Counted from the first letter of the stretch, positions 9,507 through 20,644 are shown. The stretch is 64,000 nt of DNA from Lyophyllum atratum (GCA_014905825.1 JACGCN010000036.1:1-64000), one strand, 5' to 3'. Numbers and translations: made by a program. Notes: generated by a model from the sequence alone, not told the origin.

Positions 9507-10950
9507 ATGGGAAACAGTAACAGCAAACTTGCGCTTCCAGCTGAGCTGTACCAGCTCATCCTTGACCATGTCGCCGGAGACACCACCGCCCTGAGCACCT
9601 TGGCCTCTACCAGCAAACCGATCCGCGAGATCGCACAGGAGCGCCTCTTCTGTGCCATCACCATCCAACGCAACTACACATCTGGCTTGGGCGATTGGTA
9701 CTACCACGGCGGAAAGATGGCGAGAGAAAGATCACAGCGAACTCTTGATAAGATCGTCTTTTTCGCCGAGAACCCACGGCTCGCTGGCTACGTCCGATCT
9801 CTCTCCATCTGCCTCTACAGGGAGGGCGCCAACAGCATGGAGACCAGTTGCGAATACCCGCTGCACATCATCTTCCTAAACCTCTCGAGGCTGACTCTGG
9901 AAGCCGGGAGCTGGGGGGATATCGACGCGGAGCTCCAGGCAGATTTGCTCGCGATGTTCAGATCACCATCACTGCGGATGCTGGACCTGGCGGTCGACTC
10001 GCTTCCCGCAAGGGAGATCGGCCTCCTGGATCAGTTAGAACATTTGGTGCTCGAATGCCGCGGCGCCACCCACATCACCACCCCCACTCCAACCTCGACT
10101 GGCGCACCTAATCGTAATGCCCATGGTCTTCGCACCCTCGCTCTCAGCAGCTCCAGGTCTGCAAAATTCATGTACGATATCTTGCGGAATCCATCGGCGA
10201 CGGTCTCAGTCGCACATCTGCTCAACTTGGAGGTGACGTGGGAGCTCACGCCCGAAGAGGATGAACCCCCGCTTCCTATAACATCAGTCATACACGTCCT
10301 TCGCCTGACTGCAGCAACTTTGGAAACGTTGCACCTTCGCATCGCATATGGTATGTTCCTCAATATTCGGGTCTGGCCGCCACGTACTAAACGCAGCGTC
10401 AGTTTCCGACAATGGCTTATCGAACCCGCATGGGACGTCGTTGAAGCTCCCCAAGATGAGAAACTTGAAGTTCCTGCAGATTACTGATGACGGCTTTTAT
10501 GGCGACGAGATAACCAGGGCCTCTTTGGCTCGGTTCATTGCAGACGTCCTTAGCTCCCTGGGCGATCCCAACAACCTTTCGCAGCTGGTTTTGGCGTTCA
10601 CGTATGCCCTTACGCACATCGAGTTCACCCATATTTGGAAATGGGCCAGGGGGGAGCCCGAGCAGTTTGCCGACATCTGCAGTGCGTGGGGTGCAATAGA
10701 CGAACAACTGTTCCGCCTCCTTCAAGGGCCGAAAACGCGCATCATCATACGATCCAAAGTGGCGGGAAGGTACGAGGAGCGCGGCAGCGCATATCGCAGG
10801 CCCGACGACGACGGCAGCGGGTACGACAGCGATGATGAGTGGATGGACAGCAAAGCGTTCCGAACGATGATTCCCCTAACCATAGGTGCTGCATCATGGA
10901 CCCAGAAGAAATACGGTGAACGTAGTTGGTGGATAAAATTGGAGGGATGA
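9507..10950 (+). CDS. F-box/LRR-like protein with possible myristoylation site
   Basis: Two exons (9507-10350 and 10397-10950) give about 465 aa. The start LPAELYQLILDHVAGDTTALSTLA fits a fungal F-box-like motif, and the middle has leucine-rich segments (LRMLDLAVDSLP, LRTLALSSS). Such proteins usually bind Skp1 and select substrates for SCF ubiquitin ligases; the target here is unknown. The very N-terminus MGNSNSK fits an N-myristoylation signal, which is unusual for an F-box protein and suggests membrane attachment. The C-terminus has an acidic patch (RRPDDDGSGYDSDDEW). The gene follows the TET/JBP gene on the same strand after 155 bp. Confidence 0.6.
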
Positions 10951-11355
10951 TGGACGTGCCGGTGATGATCTGCGAAGGTCCGTGGATGCATAATGACTCA
11001 AACCAAAAACCAACACAAAACAAAAGTGCTAGAAGTCAGAGAAGTTCCCCGAGCACGAAGTGGGAAGTGATTCCGAGAGGTAGACCGAAATCCCGAGGTG
11101 AGGAAAGAGGTTTCGAGGTGCCGAGATACGGTACCGAGGATCGGAAAGTGGGATTGGCAACAGTTGGATAGAGTGGGGCGTCAAAACAAAGTGACACTAA
11201 TGACTTTACGAACCAAATGTCCGTGGCAATGTAGGCCGTAAGACGATTACGACTAGTACCGAGAACTTCGGTATGTGAAGACGCGGTATAGAACTTCGGC
11301 AACGCCATGTAATTAGGGGGTTATTCGACTCCGAATCGTCTATTAAACCTAGTGT
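10951..11355. other. Intergenic, nothing recognised
   Basis: This convergent intergenic stretch lies between the F-box-like gene and the glutamate-rich gene. It contains short repeated words (gaacttcggtatgtg and gaacttcgg near 11260-11300) and no gene that I can support. Confidence 0.5.
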
Positions 11356-13053
11356 TCATAACACAACACCGTTGCGGAACTCGATAGCCTTGGTCCTCCA
11401 TACATCTTTCATGGTCGCAAACATAATGCGACACTTATAGACGGAGAGGGACCTCAGGAAGAGCCCCGCACCCGGTCCTGCCTCGAGGTCGGTGACGACG
11501 TGCTGGTAGCGACCTTGTTCATCTTTGAACACAGAGACGTCCATGCAGCAGAAGGTCCGCAGATTCGACCTCCGAACACCCTTTTCCCGCTCCCGCTTCT
11601 CAATAACCCCGCGCAACATGGCGTACGCAAACTTCTCAAACTCTTCCAACCCTTGCTTGCCTTGCCACACGTTGAGGCCAAAGTTGTTGAGGCCAAAATT
11701 TGCGAGGTCGCCCCTGGTTTCAGCAAAGTTTAGCTTCTCGCCCAAAGAAATATATGCAAATGCTCACTGCATGGCTGAGAGCGGCGTCGGGAGCACGGAA
11801 TCTATATAGATTCCGAAATCCACAGGCGCCAGGTTCAGGATGTGCACAATCTGACCGCCAACAAAAATCGCCCGCAGCTTTCCAAATACTTGAGGTGTGT
11901 CATGGAAGTTCATCTTGACCGGCGGGTAAATGGGATTGTTCAAGATCTCTAGCCCTTTGTAGCGCTCATTGTTGAAGTCGGTTTCCACCTGCAAGGGCGG
12001 ATACGGTAACCCCTGCTCCCTTGTAGTAACCTGGACGATTTCTTCCATGTCCGTCGCCTTGTTCCCGTACAGCAAGGACTCCAGCGGTTTCGGCCAAACC
12101 GCCACTAATCTCGCCACATGAAGCCACTTTTCGAACCACTTTTTGAAGGATTCTCTGTCCCATCCAAACGTCTGCGCTCTATCGGGACCCCTGAAAACAA
12201 GCCCAAAGTTCGAGCATCTATGGCAATGACTTGAACGCAAGACCCACAAGAAGTCATCACTGAACTCGATAGTGCAGATGATCAGGTCCGCCCTGTAGAT
12301 CAGATCGCTGTCGACACCTTCCCTGACAACCTCGATAAACTCCTTGCAGCCCATCAAGGACACGTCAAATTCCGCAGGCCGCTGCATTAACTGTGCTGCA
12401 AACCAGGTCTATACAATATATCAGCGTCAGAACCCCCTCTCAGCAGCCAGGTGATTGGCGCCTTACCCACTCCTCGATATTGACATGTTTAACCCTAGCG
12501 AACTGTGGCACCTCGGGCTCCAGGTCTACCGATTCGGGGAAGTGCGTCTTCAACTTGTTGTAAACCTTACGAGGTAGGACATCTGTCGTCCGATATGTCT
12601 TCCCTACCGTTTCCTCTACGGTTCTGCTCGAACGCACGATGTGCTCAACAAATGTGACCTTGATTGGTGCCTGGCCTGCAGAAAACGGAACTGGTTCCGG
12701 GAACAGCGGTGCCGGGGGGAGCTGTGCCAGGGGCTGCACCGCACGCTGGGGCAGAACGGTCGGTGCTGGGCTTAGCATGGTCAATTTCGCCGGCTCCGGC
12801 GCAGGGCTGGGATATTGACTATGACCCTGCTCCGGGGCCGGCGTGTTCTGTGGGGTTTCCGACACATGACTGAGGCTGCGCACGGATCCCGGAGTCGGCT
12901 GGCGGGAGGGAAACAATGGGTCCATCCAGCGTGCAGTCGTCCCACACGAACCGTCCTCCACCTCCTCCTCCTCCTTCTCTGCCGCTCCCTGTCCTGCGTC
13001 TTTCTCCTCCTCCTCCTCCTCCTCCTCCTCTTCCTCCTCCTCCTCCTCCTCCT

Positions 13054-13087
<34 letters not shown>

Positions 13088-13987
13088 CTCCTCCTCCTCC
13101 TCCTCCTCCTCCTCCTCCTCCTCATCCGGGTCGTCCTCTGCCACTCCCTGTCCCTCAGCTTCCTCCTCCTCCTCCTCCTCGTCCTCATCCGCGTCGTCCT
13201 CCTCCACTCCCTGTCCCTCGGCTTCCTCCTGCTCCTTCTCGTCCTCTGCCGCTCCCTGACCCGCGTCTTCCTCCTCCTCCTCCTCTGCCGCTCCCTGACC
13301 CGCGTCTTCCTCCTCCTCCTCCTCTGCCGCTCCCGGTTCCTCAGCTTCCTCCTGCTCCTTGTGCATGTCCAAATCAGCCCACTCGCCCTGTCCCTGATTT
13401 TCCATATCCTCATCCTCGTTGTCCGTGTCCTCTCCCTCCTCTTCTCCCGGCTTGTCCTCTTCCTTCTCCTCATCCTCTTCATCCTGCTCGTCCTCATCCT
13501 GCTCCAACCCTCCCCACTCGTCCGTGCCCTCCTCTTCTGTATCCTCATCGTCCTCCCCCTCCTCATCGTCCTCGTCCCACTCTCCAAAGCCCCGATCCTT
13601 GAACTGCCTGGCACGCTGCAAGTACAAATCCGGAACATCACCTTCATCACTTCGCCCAAGGAATCGCAGTGCAATGGCAAGTCCCCACCGCTTCCAATCC
13701 TCTGCCGTGAGTTGATCCCGGAGTTGCTCCGACCGAGGAAGGGTTTCCGGCGCAAGACCCAGGTGCGGAAATAAACGGCATTGCGCTGCATTGCATTTGG
13801 GATGCTGTTTCCGAGAAGCGGCATGCCTCTTCCAGATACTTCCCTTCTTGTGCCATACCGGCACCAGACCAACTAAGACGGCCTCGCCGCGGTACGTGTA
13901 TTGCACCGACGCATACTGGATTCTAGCAGAACTGTCCAGTGCATGGACGCATGCATGCCCGCATTTGAAAAAGTTCTCGGCGCCCAT
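11356..13987 (-). CDS. Glu-rich conserved fungal protein, function unknown
   Basis: Three exons are inferred: 13987 to about 12471, about 12405 to 11773, and about 11708 to 11356. The N-terminus is Cys/His-containing (FFKCGHACVHAL, HPKCNAAQC). A very acidic centre follows, including a run of over 30 Glu encoded by GAG/GAA repeats. Then comes a Pro-rich linker and a globular C-terminal half (LEEFEKFAYAML, NLRTFCCMDVSVFKDEQG, VVTDLEAGPGAGLF). The last motif resembles a C-terminal signature (R-x-D-x-S-V ... NE-x-E ... LF) seen in multicopy hypothetical proteins of Agaricomycetes, but I cannot name a function. The acidic run could bind basic proteins such as histones; this is speculation. Confidence 0.6.
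12955..13130. repeat. CTC/GAG trinucleotide microsatellite in coding sequence
   Basis: Nearly pure (CTC)n/(CTT) on the plus strand encodes poly-Glu on the minus strand. It continues less perfectly to about 13590. The long Leu-rich and Pro-rich open frames on the plus strand here are shadows of this repeat. Confidence 0.95.
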
Positions 13988-14199
13988 GAGGATGTTGAAT
14001 GAATGTGAGTTGAGCGGTGGATATGGTTGAGATGAAGAAAGACGATCCTTTTCATCAACGGCAATCTCTTATCAGTCTGATCAACGGATGCAGCCCTAAC
14101 CCTAAGTCTCCCACCGTAGTCCACCGTAAGGAAGCGTAAGTGAGCGTCATCACCATTAATGAGCCATTTCTCCCTATTATTTCTGAGGATAACTTCACT

Positions 14200-14803
14200 T
14201 CAACTTCGAAATTTACCTGGTATTGGTCTCCCACCTACTCTTGCATGTGCTCTCGCACCTGGTCTCAAACCTCCCCTCCTACCTAGTCTCGCATCTGCTC
14301 TCGCACTTGACATCGGACCTGGTTTCGCACCTCCCCTTGTACCTCTTGCACCTGCTGTCGCACCTCCCCCATCCGTCGCACCTGGGTTGTCCATCCTGGG
14401 TTACCCGTCGCACCTGGTTCCACACCTCACCTTGTACCATTCGCACCTCCCGTCGCACCTCCCCTCATCCGGCGCACCTCCTCTCTCACCTGGTCTCGCA
14501 CCTGGGTTATCCGTCGCACCTGCTTTCGCACTTGGGTTTCCACTTTACACCTCAATTACGCTGAATGACGGTCCACATCACGTGACTTATTTACTTCCAA
14601 GAGCACGCAACTTTTAATTTACCCCGTCGGCATTCACGCGAAAATCACTAGAAACACGACGTTTTGAGAGAAAGATGCAAAGAAAGATCACAATTATAAA
14701 ACATTATGCCAAAGGATATGCATGAGACACCCGGGGATTGAACCCGGGACCGCCAGCTGAGTCGCAGACAAAGCGTGCGTGATAACCAAGTATACCATGT
14801 GTC
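14200..14803 (-). repeat. Modular repeat, copy 2 (tRNA-like head)
   Basis: Reading the minus strand from 14803: an 80-nt tRNA-like head, about 110 bp of body (ending in cattcacgcgaaaatcactag on plus), the conserved core with TCACGTGA at 14578-14585, then the CGCACCT minisatellite tail from about 14545 to 14215. The body and head are nearly the same as in copy 3 at 15693-15440, so the two are a tandem segmental duplication about 890 bp apart. Confidence 0.8.
14724..14803 (-). ncRNA. tRNA-like sequence 1 (degenerate)
   Basis: The minus strand has a strong T-arm (CCGGG-TTCAATC-CCCGG) and an A-box-like TGGTATACTTGG. The 5' GACACAT pairs poorly with the 3' GTGTCTC, and the D- and anticodon stems are weak. 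The 80-nt length leaves a 13-nt variable region. It looks like a tRNA pseudogene or tRNA-derived SINE head, not a working tRNA. Confidence 0.5.
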
Positions 14804-15693
14804 CATGCCAAATCTGGTCTCGCACCTGGTTTATACCGTTGCACCTGGCTTCGCACCTCCCCTTGTACCATTCGCACCTCCCCTGACCCGTGGCACCTCC
14901 TCTCGCACCTCCCCTTGTACCATTCGCACCTCCCGTCGCACCTCCGCTCATTGGTCTCATCCGTCGCACCTGGTTTATCTGTCGCACCTCCCGTCGCACC
15001 TGGTCTCGCACCTGGGTTATCCGTCGCACCTGGTCTGGCACCTGGTTTATACCGTCGCACCTGGTTCCGCACCTCCCCTTGTACCATTCGCACCTCCCGT
15101 CGCACCTCCCCTCATCCGTCGCACCTCCCGTCGCACTGGTCTCGCACCTGGGTTATCCGTCGCACCTGGTCTGGCACCTGGTTTATACCGTCGACCCTGG
15201 TTCCGTACCTCCCCTTGTACCATTCGCACCTCCCCTCATCCGTCACACCTCCTCTCGCACTTGGTCTCATCCATCGCACCTGGGTCATCCGTCGCACCTC
15301 CCGTCGCACCTGGTCACCCACCTGGTTTATACCGTCGCACCTGGCTTCGCACCTCCCCTTAACCCTTTCGCACCTGGTTTATATGTCGCACCTCCCGTCG
15401 CACCTCCCGTCGCACCTGGCTTCGCACCTGGGTTTCCACTTTACACCTCAATTACGGTGAATGACGGTCCACATCACGTGACTAATTTACTTCCAGGAGC
15501 ACGCAACTTTACCCCGTCAGCATTCACGCGAAAATCACTAGAAACACAACGTTTTGAGAGAAAGGTGCAAAGAAAGATCAGGGTTATAAAACATTATGCC
15601 GAAAGATATGGATGACACACCCGGGGATTGAACCCGGGACCACCAGCTGAGTCGCAGACAAAGCGTGCGTGATAACCAAGTATACCATGTGTC
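14804..15693 (-). repeat. Modular repeat, copy 3 (tRNA-like head)
   Basis: The layout is the same as copy 2: tRNA-like head at 15693-15614, body, core with TCACGTGA at 15474-15481, one ACGGTGAATGACGG unit, then a long minisatellite tail from about 15440 to 14815. The tail words are gtcgcacctgg, tttataccgtcgcacct and ccccttgtaccattcgcacct. The tail runs directly into the head of copy 2. Confidence 0.82.
15614..15693 (-). ncRNA. tRNA-like sequence 2 (better acceptor stem)
   Basis: This 80-nt minus-strand sequence has a full 7-bp acceptor stem (GACACAT with GTGTGTC) and a 5-bp T-stem with TTCAATC loop. The anticodon loop would be TTTGTCT (UGU, threonine-like), closed by only three pairs (CGC/GCG), and the D-stem is poor. 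A TTTT run follows about 28 nt downstream. Polymerase III transcription is possible; a working tRNA is unlikely. Confidence 0.55.
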
Positions 15694-15712
15694 CATGCCA
15701 AATCTGGTCTCG

Positions 15713-15914
15713 CACCTGGTTTATACCGTTGCACCTGGCTTCGCACCTCCCCTTGTACCATTCGCACCTCCCCTCACCCGTCGCACCTGGTTTATCCGTC
15801 GGACCTCCTAACAGCATCTGGTCTCGCACCTGGTTTATACCCTCGCACCTGGTTTCGCACCTGGTTTTGACGTCGCACCTCCTCTCGCACCTGGTTTATC
15901 CGTCGGACCTGCCT
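15713..15914. repeat. CGCACCT minisatellite block
   Basis: This block has the same unit family as the tails of the modular repeats (gtctcgcacctggtttatacc and relatives). Its right end is interrupted by the TIR element starting at 15915. Confidence 0.85.
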
Positions 15915-17101
15915 CCCAGTAAGGAACCCATGTATTAGCTAACTTTTTTTCGGATTATCTCGCATAAGATGTATTTTAATGCTGTAGAATGAAGTTCTAG
16001 GGGAGAACCGGGCGAATTAATAGATGGAGCAGAATTGTAAAACATTTGCTCGGATTGCTAGACGGCAAATCTCTCTTAATTGAAGTAATGTTCATAAGGC
16101 TTGTCTATTTGCTATGCTACGACATTGGCGGGCATTACAAAACATAACCGGAACCGCAGTCCGTATACCATTGCTCCCGCCCCTGCCCCCGCCCCGCTCG
16201 TCCCGTTACTGGTTCAGGCTTCTCCGCACACTCGCTTCGCCACTCGCCCTCAAGCCTACTTCACCCTCACGCCTCCTCGCCAGTTGCGGGCGTGTTTCGA
16301 GACGGCATTCTCGTATATTCGAGGTGCTTGCAATGATCCGAGGCGATGCCGGCCATCCATTCTACAAAGCAAGGAGAAGGTGAAGCAGATAGCATAGAGA
16401 ACGCGAGAACACACACCTAACCTACTAAAGCGGCTACCCCGACAATCTTCTGATAGCAAATGTCGACAGTTAGCGCATCGAAGCTGATGATACGATAAGA
16501 ATCAGGAAAATACAGCCCGTCTCGTCAGACAGGCCTGACTAGGTGCGACGGATATGGGACGACGGCGTCGCCTTGGCAGGTGAGAATGACCTGTAAATGA
16601 AAATGCAGAACGATCAGCCCACTGGGAGACGCAGCCTCCGAGCGCGTTCGAATGTCTCACAATGGCCGACCACAAAGGACTTGCGTCGCTACCCCAGGGG
16701 CAATCGGAGCCGGTAGACGCGTGTGTTGGTATTGAACCGTCTTCATTTGAGGCTATCGCTTCAGGCCGGTGCAAGAGAGAAGGGATGCGAAAGAGCGAAG
16801 TGGGGGCACATCACCATGATGGTCAGAAGCAAGGCACAATTTGGGATGGGACGGCGTCTTTGCAAAGGCGAATTTCACATGCAAGTGACACGAATGAGAG
16901 GACTTCGAACTCGAATTTGAGGGCAAGCTACATTGATCATGACGTCGACGGCGATTCCTTGGATTCATCCCCACACTTTTTGAGAAAGAGACAAGAATCA
17001 GAGATGGATGCGAGGGCCGTAATGTGGATCAATATACGATAATGATTTAAATGCGAGATAATTACTGAAAAAGTTAGCTAATACATGGGTTTCTCACTGG
17101 G
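15915..17101. mobile_element. 1.19-kb non-autonomous TIR transposon with 7-bp target duplication
   Basis: Both ends carry a terminal inverted repeat of about 50 bp that begins CCCAGTRAG, continues with AACCCATGTATTAGCTAACT and ends ATTATCTCGCAT, with a few mismatches. The left copy is 15915 to about 15965 and the right about 17051-17101. The 7-bp sequence CCTGCCT lies immediately outside both ends (15908-15914 and 17102-17108), which is a clear target-site duplication. No transposase domain is visible in the interior; the open frames at 16662-17042 and elsewhere are unconvincing. It is therefore a MITE-like or deleted DNA transposon of undetermined superfamily. Confidence 0.85.
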
Positions 17102-17469
17102 CCTGCCTTCCCACCTCCCTTCTACCCTTTGTATTGGCCGCATTTGCCGTATGTCGAGGACGGAGACCCTGTGAGGAAATGTAATAGCAGTTTATTCACG
17201 CATCCATTCGAGGCCCGTGTGACTGTCCCTTCTTCGTTGGGGAAGAATGAGCCGTGCAGGTGAAGAGTACTATATTCGAAGTTTGAGGGCAGCATCCACC
17301 ATGTTCTTCGTCGACAAATACTGTGCGCGTAATATATATTCACGCATCCTGAGTACAGTGTTTACCCTGAACTCCCCTGCGTGGACGTGGTGACTCTCGT
17401 GCATTTCTTTCAAGTAGAAAGCACTTCGGGGCAGGCCTAACCCTAGTAGAGAACAAATACGACAGGGTT

Positions 17470-17570
17470 ATGGGGTCATTCACGGTAGATGACGCTGAAT
17501 GACGCTTGATTACGCTATATTACGGTGCACGACGGTGAATATTACGCTGGATATTACGGTGAATGGTTAC
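17470..17570. repeat. TTACGGTGAATGACG short repeat array
   Basis: Several degenerate copies of attacggtgaa / gacgctgaatgacg lie just left of the copy-4 minisatellite tail. The same words occur beside the cores of copies 1, 2 and 3 (near 843-890, 14556-14572 and 15447-15468), so this array belongs to the modular repeat family. Confidence 0.65.
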
Positions 17571-17574
17571 TTGC

Positions 17575-18638
17575 CTGGACTTGCTGACCTCGCACCTGGT
17601 TTCCCACCTGGTTTCTCCGTCGCACCTGCTCTCGCACCTGGTTTCGCACCTGGTTTATACCGTGGCACCTGGTCTTGTACCTGGTTTATACGTCGCACCT
17701 CCCGTCGCACCTGGTCTCCCACCTGGTTTATACGTTGCACCTCCCCTCGCACCTGGTTTTGCACCTGATTTATCCGTCGCACGTCCTTTTGCACCTCCCC
17801 TCATCCGTCGCACCTGGTCTCGCACCTGGTTTATACCGTCGCACCTGCCTTCGCACCTCACCTTGTACCCTTCGCACCTGGTTTTGACTTCGCACCTCCC
17901 GTCGCACCTCCCCTCATCCGTCGCACCTCCTCTCGCACCTGTTTTCGCACCTGGTTTATCCGTCGCACCTGGTCTCGCACCTGGTTTATACCATCGCACC
18001 TGCCTTCGCACCTCACCCTGTACCCTTCGCACCTGGTTTTGACTTCGCACCTCCCGTCGCACCTCCCCTCATCCGTCGCACCTCCTCTCGCACCTGTTTT
18101 CGCACCTCGTTTATACCGTCGCACCTGGTCTCGCACCTGGTTTATACCATCGCACCTCCTCTCGCACCTGATTTCGCACCTGGTTTATACCGTCGCACCT
18201 GATTTCGCACCTGGTTTATCCGTCGCACCTCCTCTCACACTTGGTCTCGCACCTGGTTTATACTGTCGCACCTCCTCTCGCACCTGGTCCCCGTCGCACC
18301 TGATCTCGCACCTGGTCTCGCACCTGGTTTATACTGTCGCACCTGATCTCGCACCTGCTCTGGGTCTCGCACCTGGTCTCGCACCTCCCCTTATAGTATA
18401 CCTAGTATACCTTAGGGTTATCTGGTCTCGCACCTCACGCCTCGCGGGTCATGTCACGTGACTTATATACTTCCAGGAGCACGCAACTTTACCCTGCTTT
18501 TTCTCCACAACCGGACCGCCGATTTCTTAGCTTTTTTAAAGGTTCATTGGTACATATATAACCTCTCTTTTGGACCCCTAACATCCCCAAAATTTTGATA
18601 TTTGTATATAAGAGTACTCTTATACAGGACGGTATAAT
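17575..18638 (-). repeat. Modular repeat, copy 4 (186-bp head type) with long tail
   Basis: The head block 18638-18453 is nearly identical to 1079-894 and ends at the same base, next to GGTATAAT on plus. It is followed on the minus strand by the TCACGTGA core and then about 860 bp of CGCACCT minisatellite (18445-17585). The ACGGTGAA stretch found beside the core in the other copies is missing here. Long open frames across the tail are artefacts. Confidence 0.8.
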
Positions 18639-19230
18639 TCGTCCCCGGAGTCACCGTCCATTCTGTGAACAGTCTCGGCAGAGAATAGGGCGAGGAGACT
18701 TACGGGACCCTGTTTCGTGGCGAAAGATGCTCTTCGGATTTTAAGAAGCGAATAATAGTCTAAAAAAACTCCTTTGAGCCGAAGAACAGCAGGAGAGGAA
18801 CGTACGATGTGTCTCAGCCGTTGAAGTCATTTTGTGCGGGATAGAGCCAAGTCTCGATCATCCGGCAAGCAGTTGGGAAACACTTTGGAATTCATTCTGT
18901 GGCTACCTAAGAACACTAATAGAGCTACGCTTTTAAGAGCCTGTAGAGTCGCCAGGTTCAGGAGGAGGAGGAAACGCGTTCCAAAGTGTAGCTCAAAAAA
19001 CAAACGGGCTCGGGGCACCGCCCAGCCACAGGCCACATGGCAAAAGCACGTGAGAATTCAAACTCCGTTCAAACTCAGTATCGCAACCGGTATTGCACAC
19101 AGGCATGAGTAACGAGCCAACCTTACAGCTGCTTATCAGACCGTCTTCGAGGAACCTCTCGAGGCCTTAGGCTGGTCTTTCTCGTACCGTAAGCCCTCTA
19201 GCCGAAGCAGTTTTGATATTTGTTTTAGCC
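18639..19230. other. Intergenic, nothing recognised
   Basis: This is unique-looking sequence between the repeat head and the coiled-coil gene. I see no gene, RNA or repeat that I can support; it should hold the upstream region of the gene starting at 19231. Confidence 0.5.
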
Positions 19231-20121
19231 ATGCTCACTAATGACGACGGTCCCATCGGTCAGCTCAGCCGGGATCACCAATTCAAGAACCCGGTTGTAT
19301 TGCGGTTCGAGTTAGCGCAGGCGCCTGAAAAGGCAAGCCTCGTCCACACCATGGCCGAGCGCACCAGATCTGTGTTGTGCAAGAATCTGGTGCTGGAGGA
19401 GAAGTTGGAGAAATTGAACGGTACGTGATCCTTATCCCTCTCTTGCGTGTACAGCGTCTCACATCCACCCATTGGAAAGCGACCTGCCCAGCCCCAAGTC
19501 CCGCCGATGCCAAGATCGATGACATCGTCGCCAGACTCGACGCGCTGACGACAGCGTTCGCCGAGGAGAAGTCAAAGAACGCCGACCTGAAGTCAAAGAA
19601 CGCCGACCTGGAGGCCCGCATGGACGATTTCAACCGGAAGAATAGCGCCTTGACGGACAGGGTAGATGGGCTGGAGAATGAGAATATCGAGTTGAAGGCC
19701 GAGGTCCAGCGGGTACGTCATTTATTGGCCGAATTAAGTTTTCGTCTCAACCCCGTTGCCGTCCTAGCACACCCCCGTACTCCATGCGCTTCACCGCCGG
19801 GTGGTCCTCGACCGCGCCAAGGAGATGCTCTTGGATGACTGTACCCTTGCTCGACAGGTCTTCCCCAACGCGCAGGCCGCCATCACCGCCGTCCGCAACT
19901 CCTGCAGTGCTCGCGGCGTCACTCGCCTGTCTGGTCCAGCTCTGGAGATGGTCTTCGCACCTGGGGTGATACGCGCCAAGGGCAATTCAGCGGCCCATAC
20001 GGCGAGCCAGAACGACGTCAGCCTCGCCGTTCTCGGGTCAGACCTGCCGCCCGCGCAGCAAAAGATGCTCGGCGAGATCTACAAGTACGTTTACGACAAG
20101 GAGCCTAGTTTAGATCTTTAG
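19231..20121 (+). CDS. Coiled-coil protein, function unknown
   Basis: Three exons (19231-19420, 19492-19712, 19768-20121) give about 254 aa in one consistent frame. The middle exon encodes a regular coiled coil with internal repetition (SKNADLKSKNADLEARMDDF, LENENIELKAEVQR). The C-terminal exon is globular and conserved-looking (RRVVLDRAKEML, AITAVRNSCSARGV, LGEIYKYVYDKEP). I do not recognise a named domain. The spacing of stop and flanking sequence fits a single stand-alone gene. Confidence 0.65.
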
Positions 20122-20644
20122 ATGGCAGTGTTTGATGTACAACCATTATACCGATCAATGACTCGTTTCGTGTTTGGAGTGCGAACGATCTGTTCAAAGA
20201 CATTTAGGGTATAAGAAATATATGTACATGCTGGAGAGACCTTGACCGTCACTGTTCCCCGTTGTTGCTGCGAAGAAAAGTTCGGCCCTATGAAATATTA
20301 CAATCTATCCTATCAAGTTATAACGCACATCATAACCAAAAGTAAGTTGTGCATGTGCGTATGTACTTTTAACTTTTTCCAGAAGAACATGTAGGCGGAG
20401 GCGGAGGACATGGTACAGCGTAATGCGAGGGGAAGACACAAGACAAGAGTGTAGGGGGGTATCATGGGGGTGGATCGGCGTGTCCATAGATACGATAGCG
20501 ACGAGCAGCGATGACGACACAAGGGACAAGAGGCACAAAGAAAAGAAAAGACAAAAAACGCAGCGAGAACGGAGCACGAAGACACCGACGATCCATCCAC
20601 CAATCCTCCAAACAAACAAAAAACGACCCGAAAAAAAGACATCC
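20122..20644. other. Intergenic between convergent genes
   Basis: This AT-richer stretch lies between the ends of the coiled-coil gene and the GATA-like gene. It should hold their 3' untranslated regions; I see no further gene. Confidence 0.5.

Noticed and set aside
12815..13774. Long Leu-rich and Pro-rich open frames on the plus strand
   Set aside because: They are shadows of the CTC/GAG microsatellite that encodes poly-Glu on the minus strand.
14094..14105. CCCTAACCCTAA, two telomere-type repeats
   Set aside because: Only two units occur and they sit inside a gene-containing region; no evidence of a telomere or an interstitial telomeric array.
14159..15615. Several 100-240 codon open frames with repeated SHLP or RTSR words
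   Set aside because: They are translations of the CGCACCT minisatellite in different frames.
16662..17042. 126-codon open frame inside the TIR element as a transposase
   Set aside because: It is too short, has no catalytic motif and reaches into the right inverted repeat.
14200..18450. CRISPR-like array
   Set aside because: The repeats are short, degenerate and irregularly spaced, with no unique spacers, and the organism is eukaryotic.
894..18638. The two 186-bp direct repeats as LTRs of one 17.5-kb retrotransposon
   Set aside because: There is no TG...CA end, primer-binding site, gag or pol between them; the enclosed genes are host-like or chromatin-type, and the repeat continues into a minisatellite tail in both cases.
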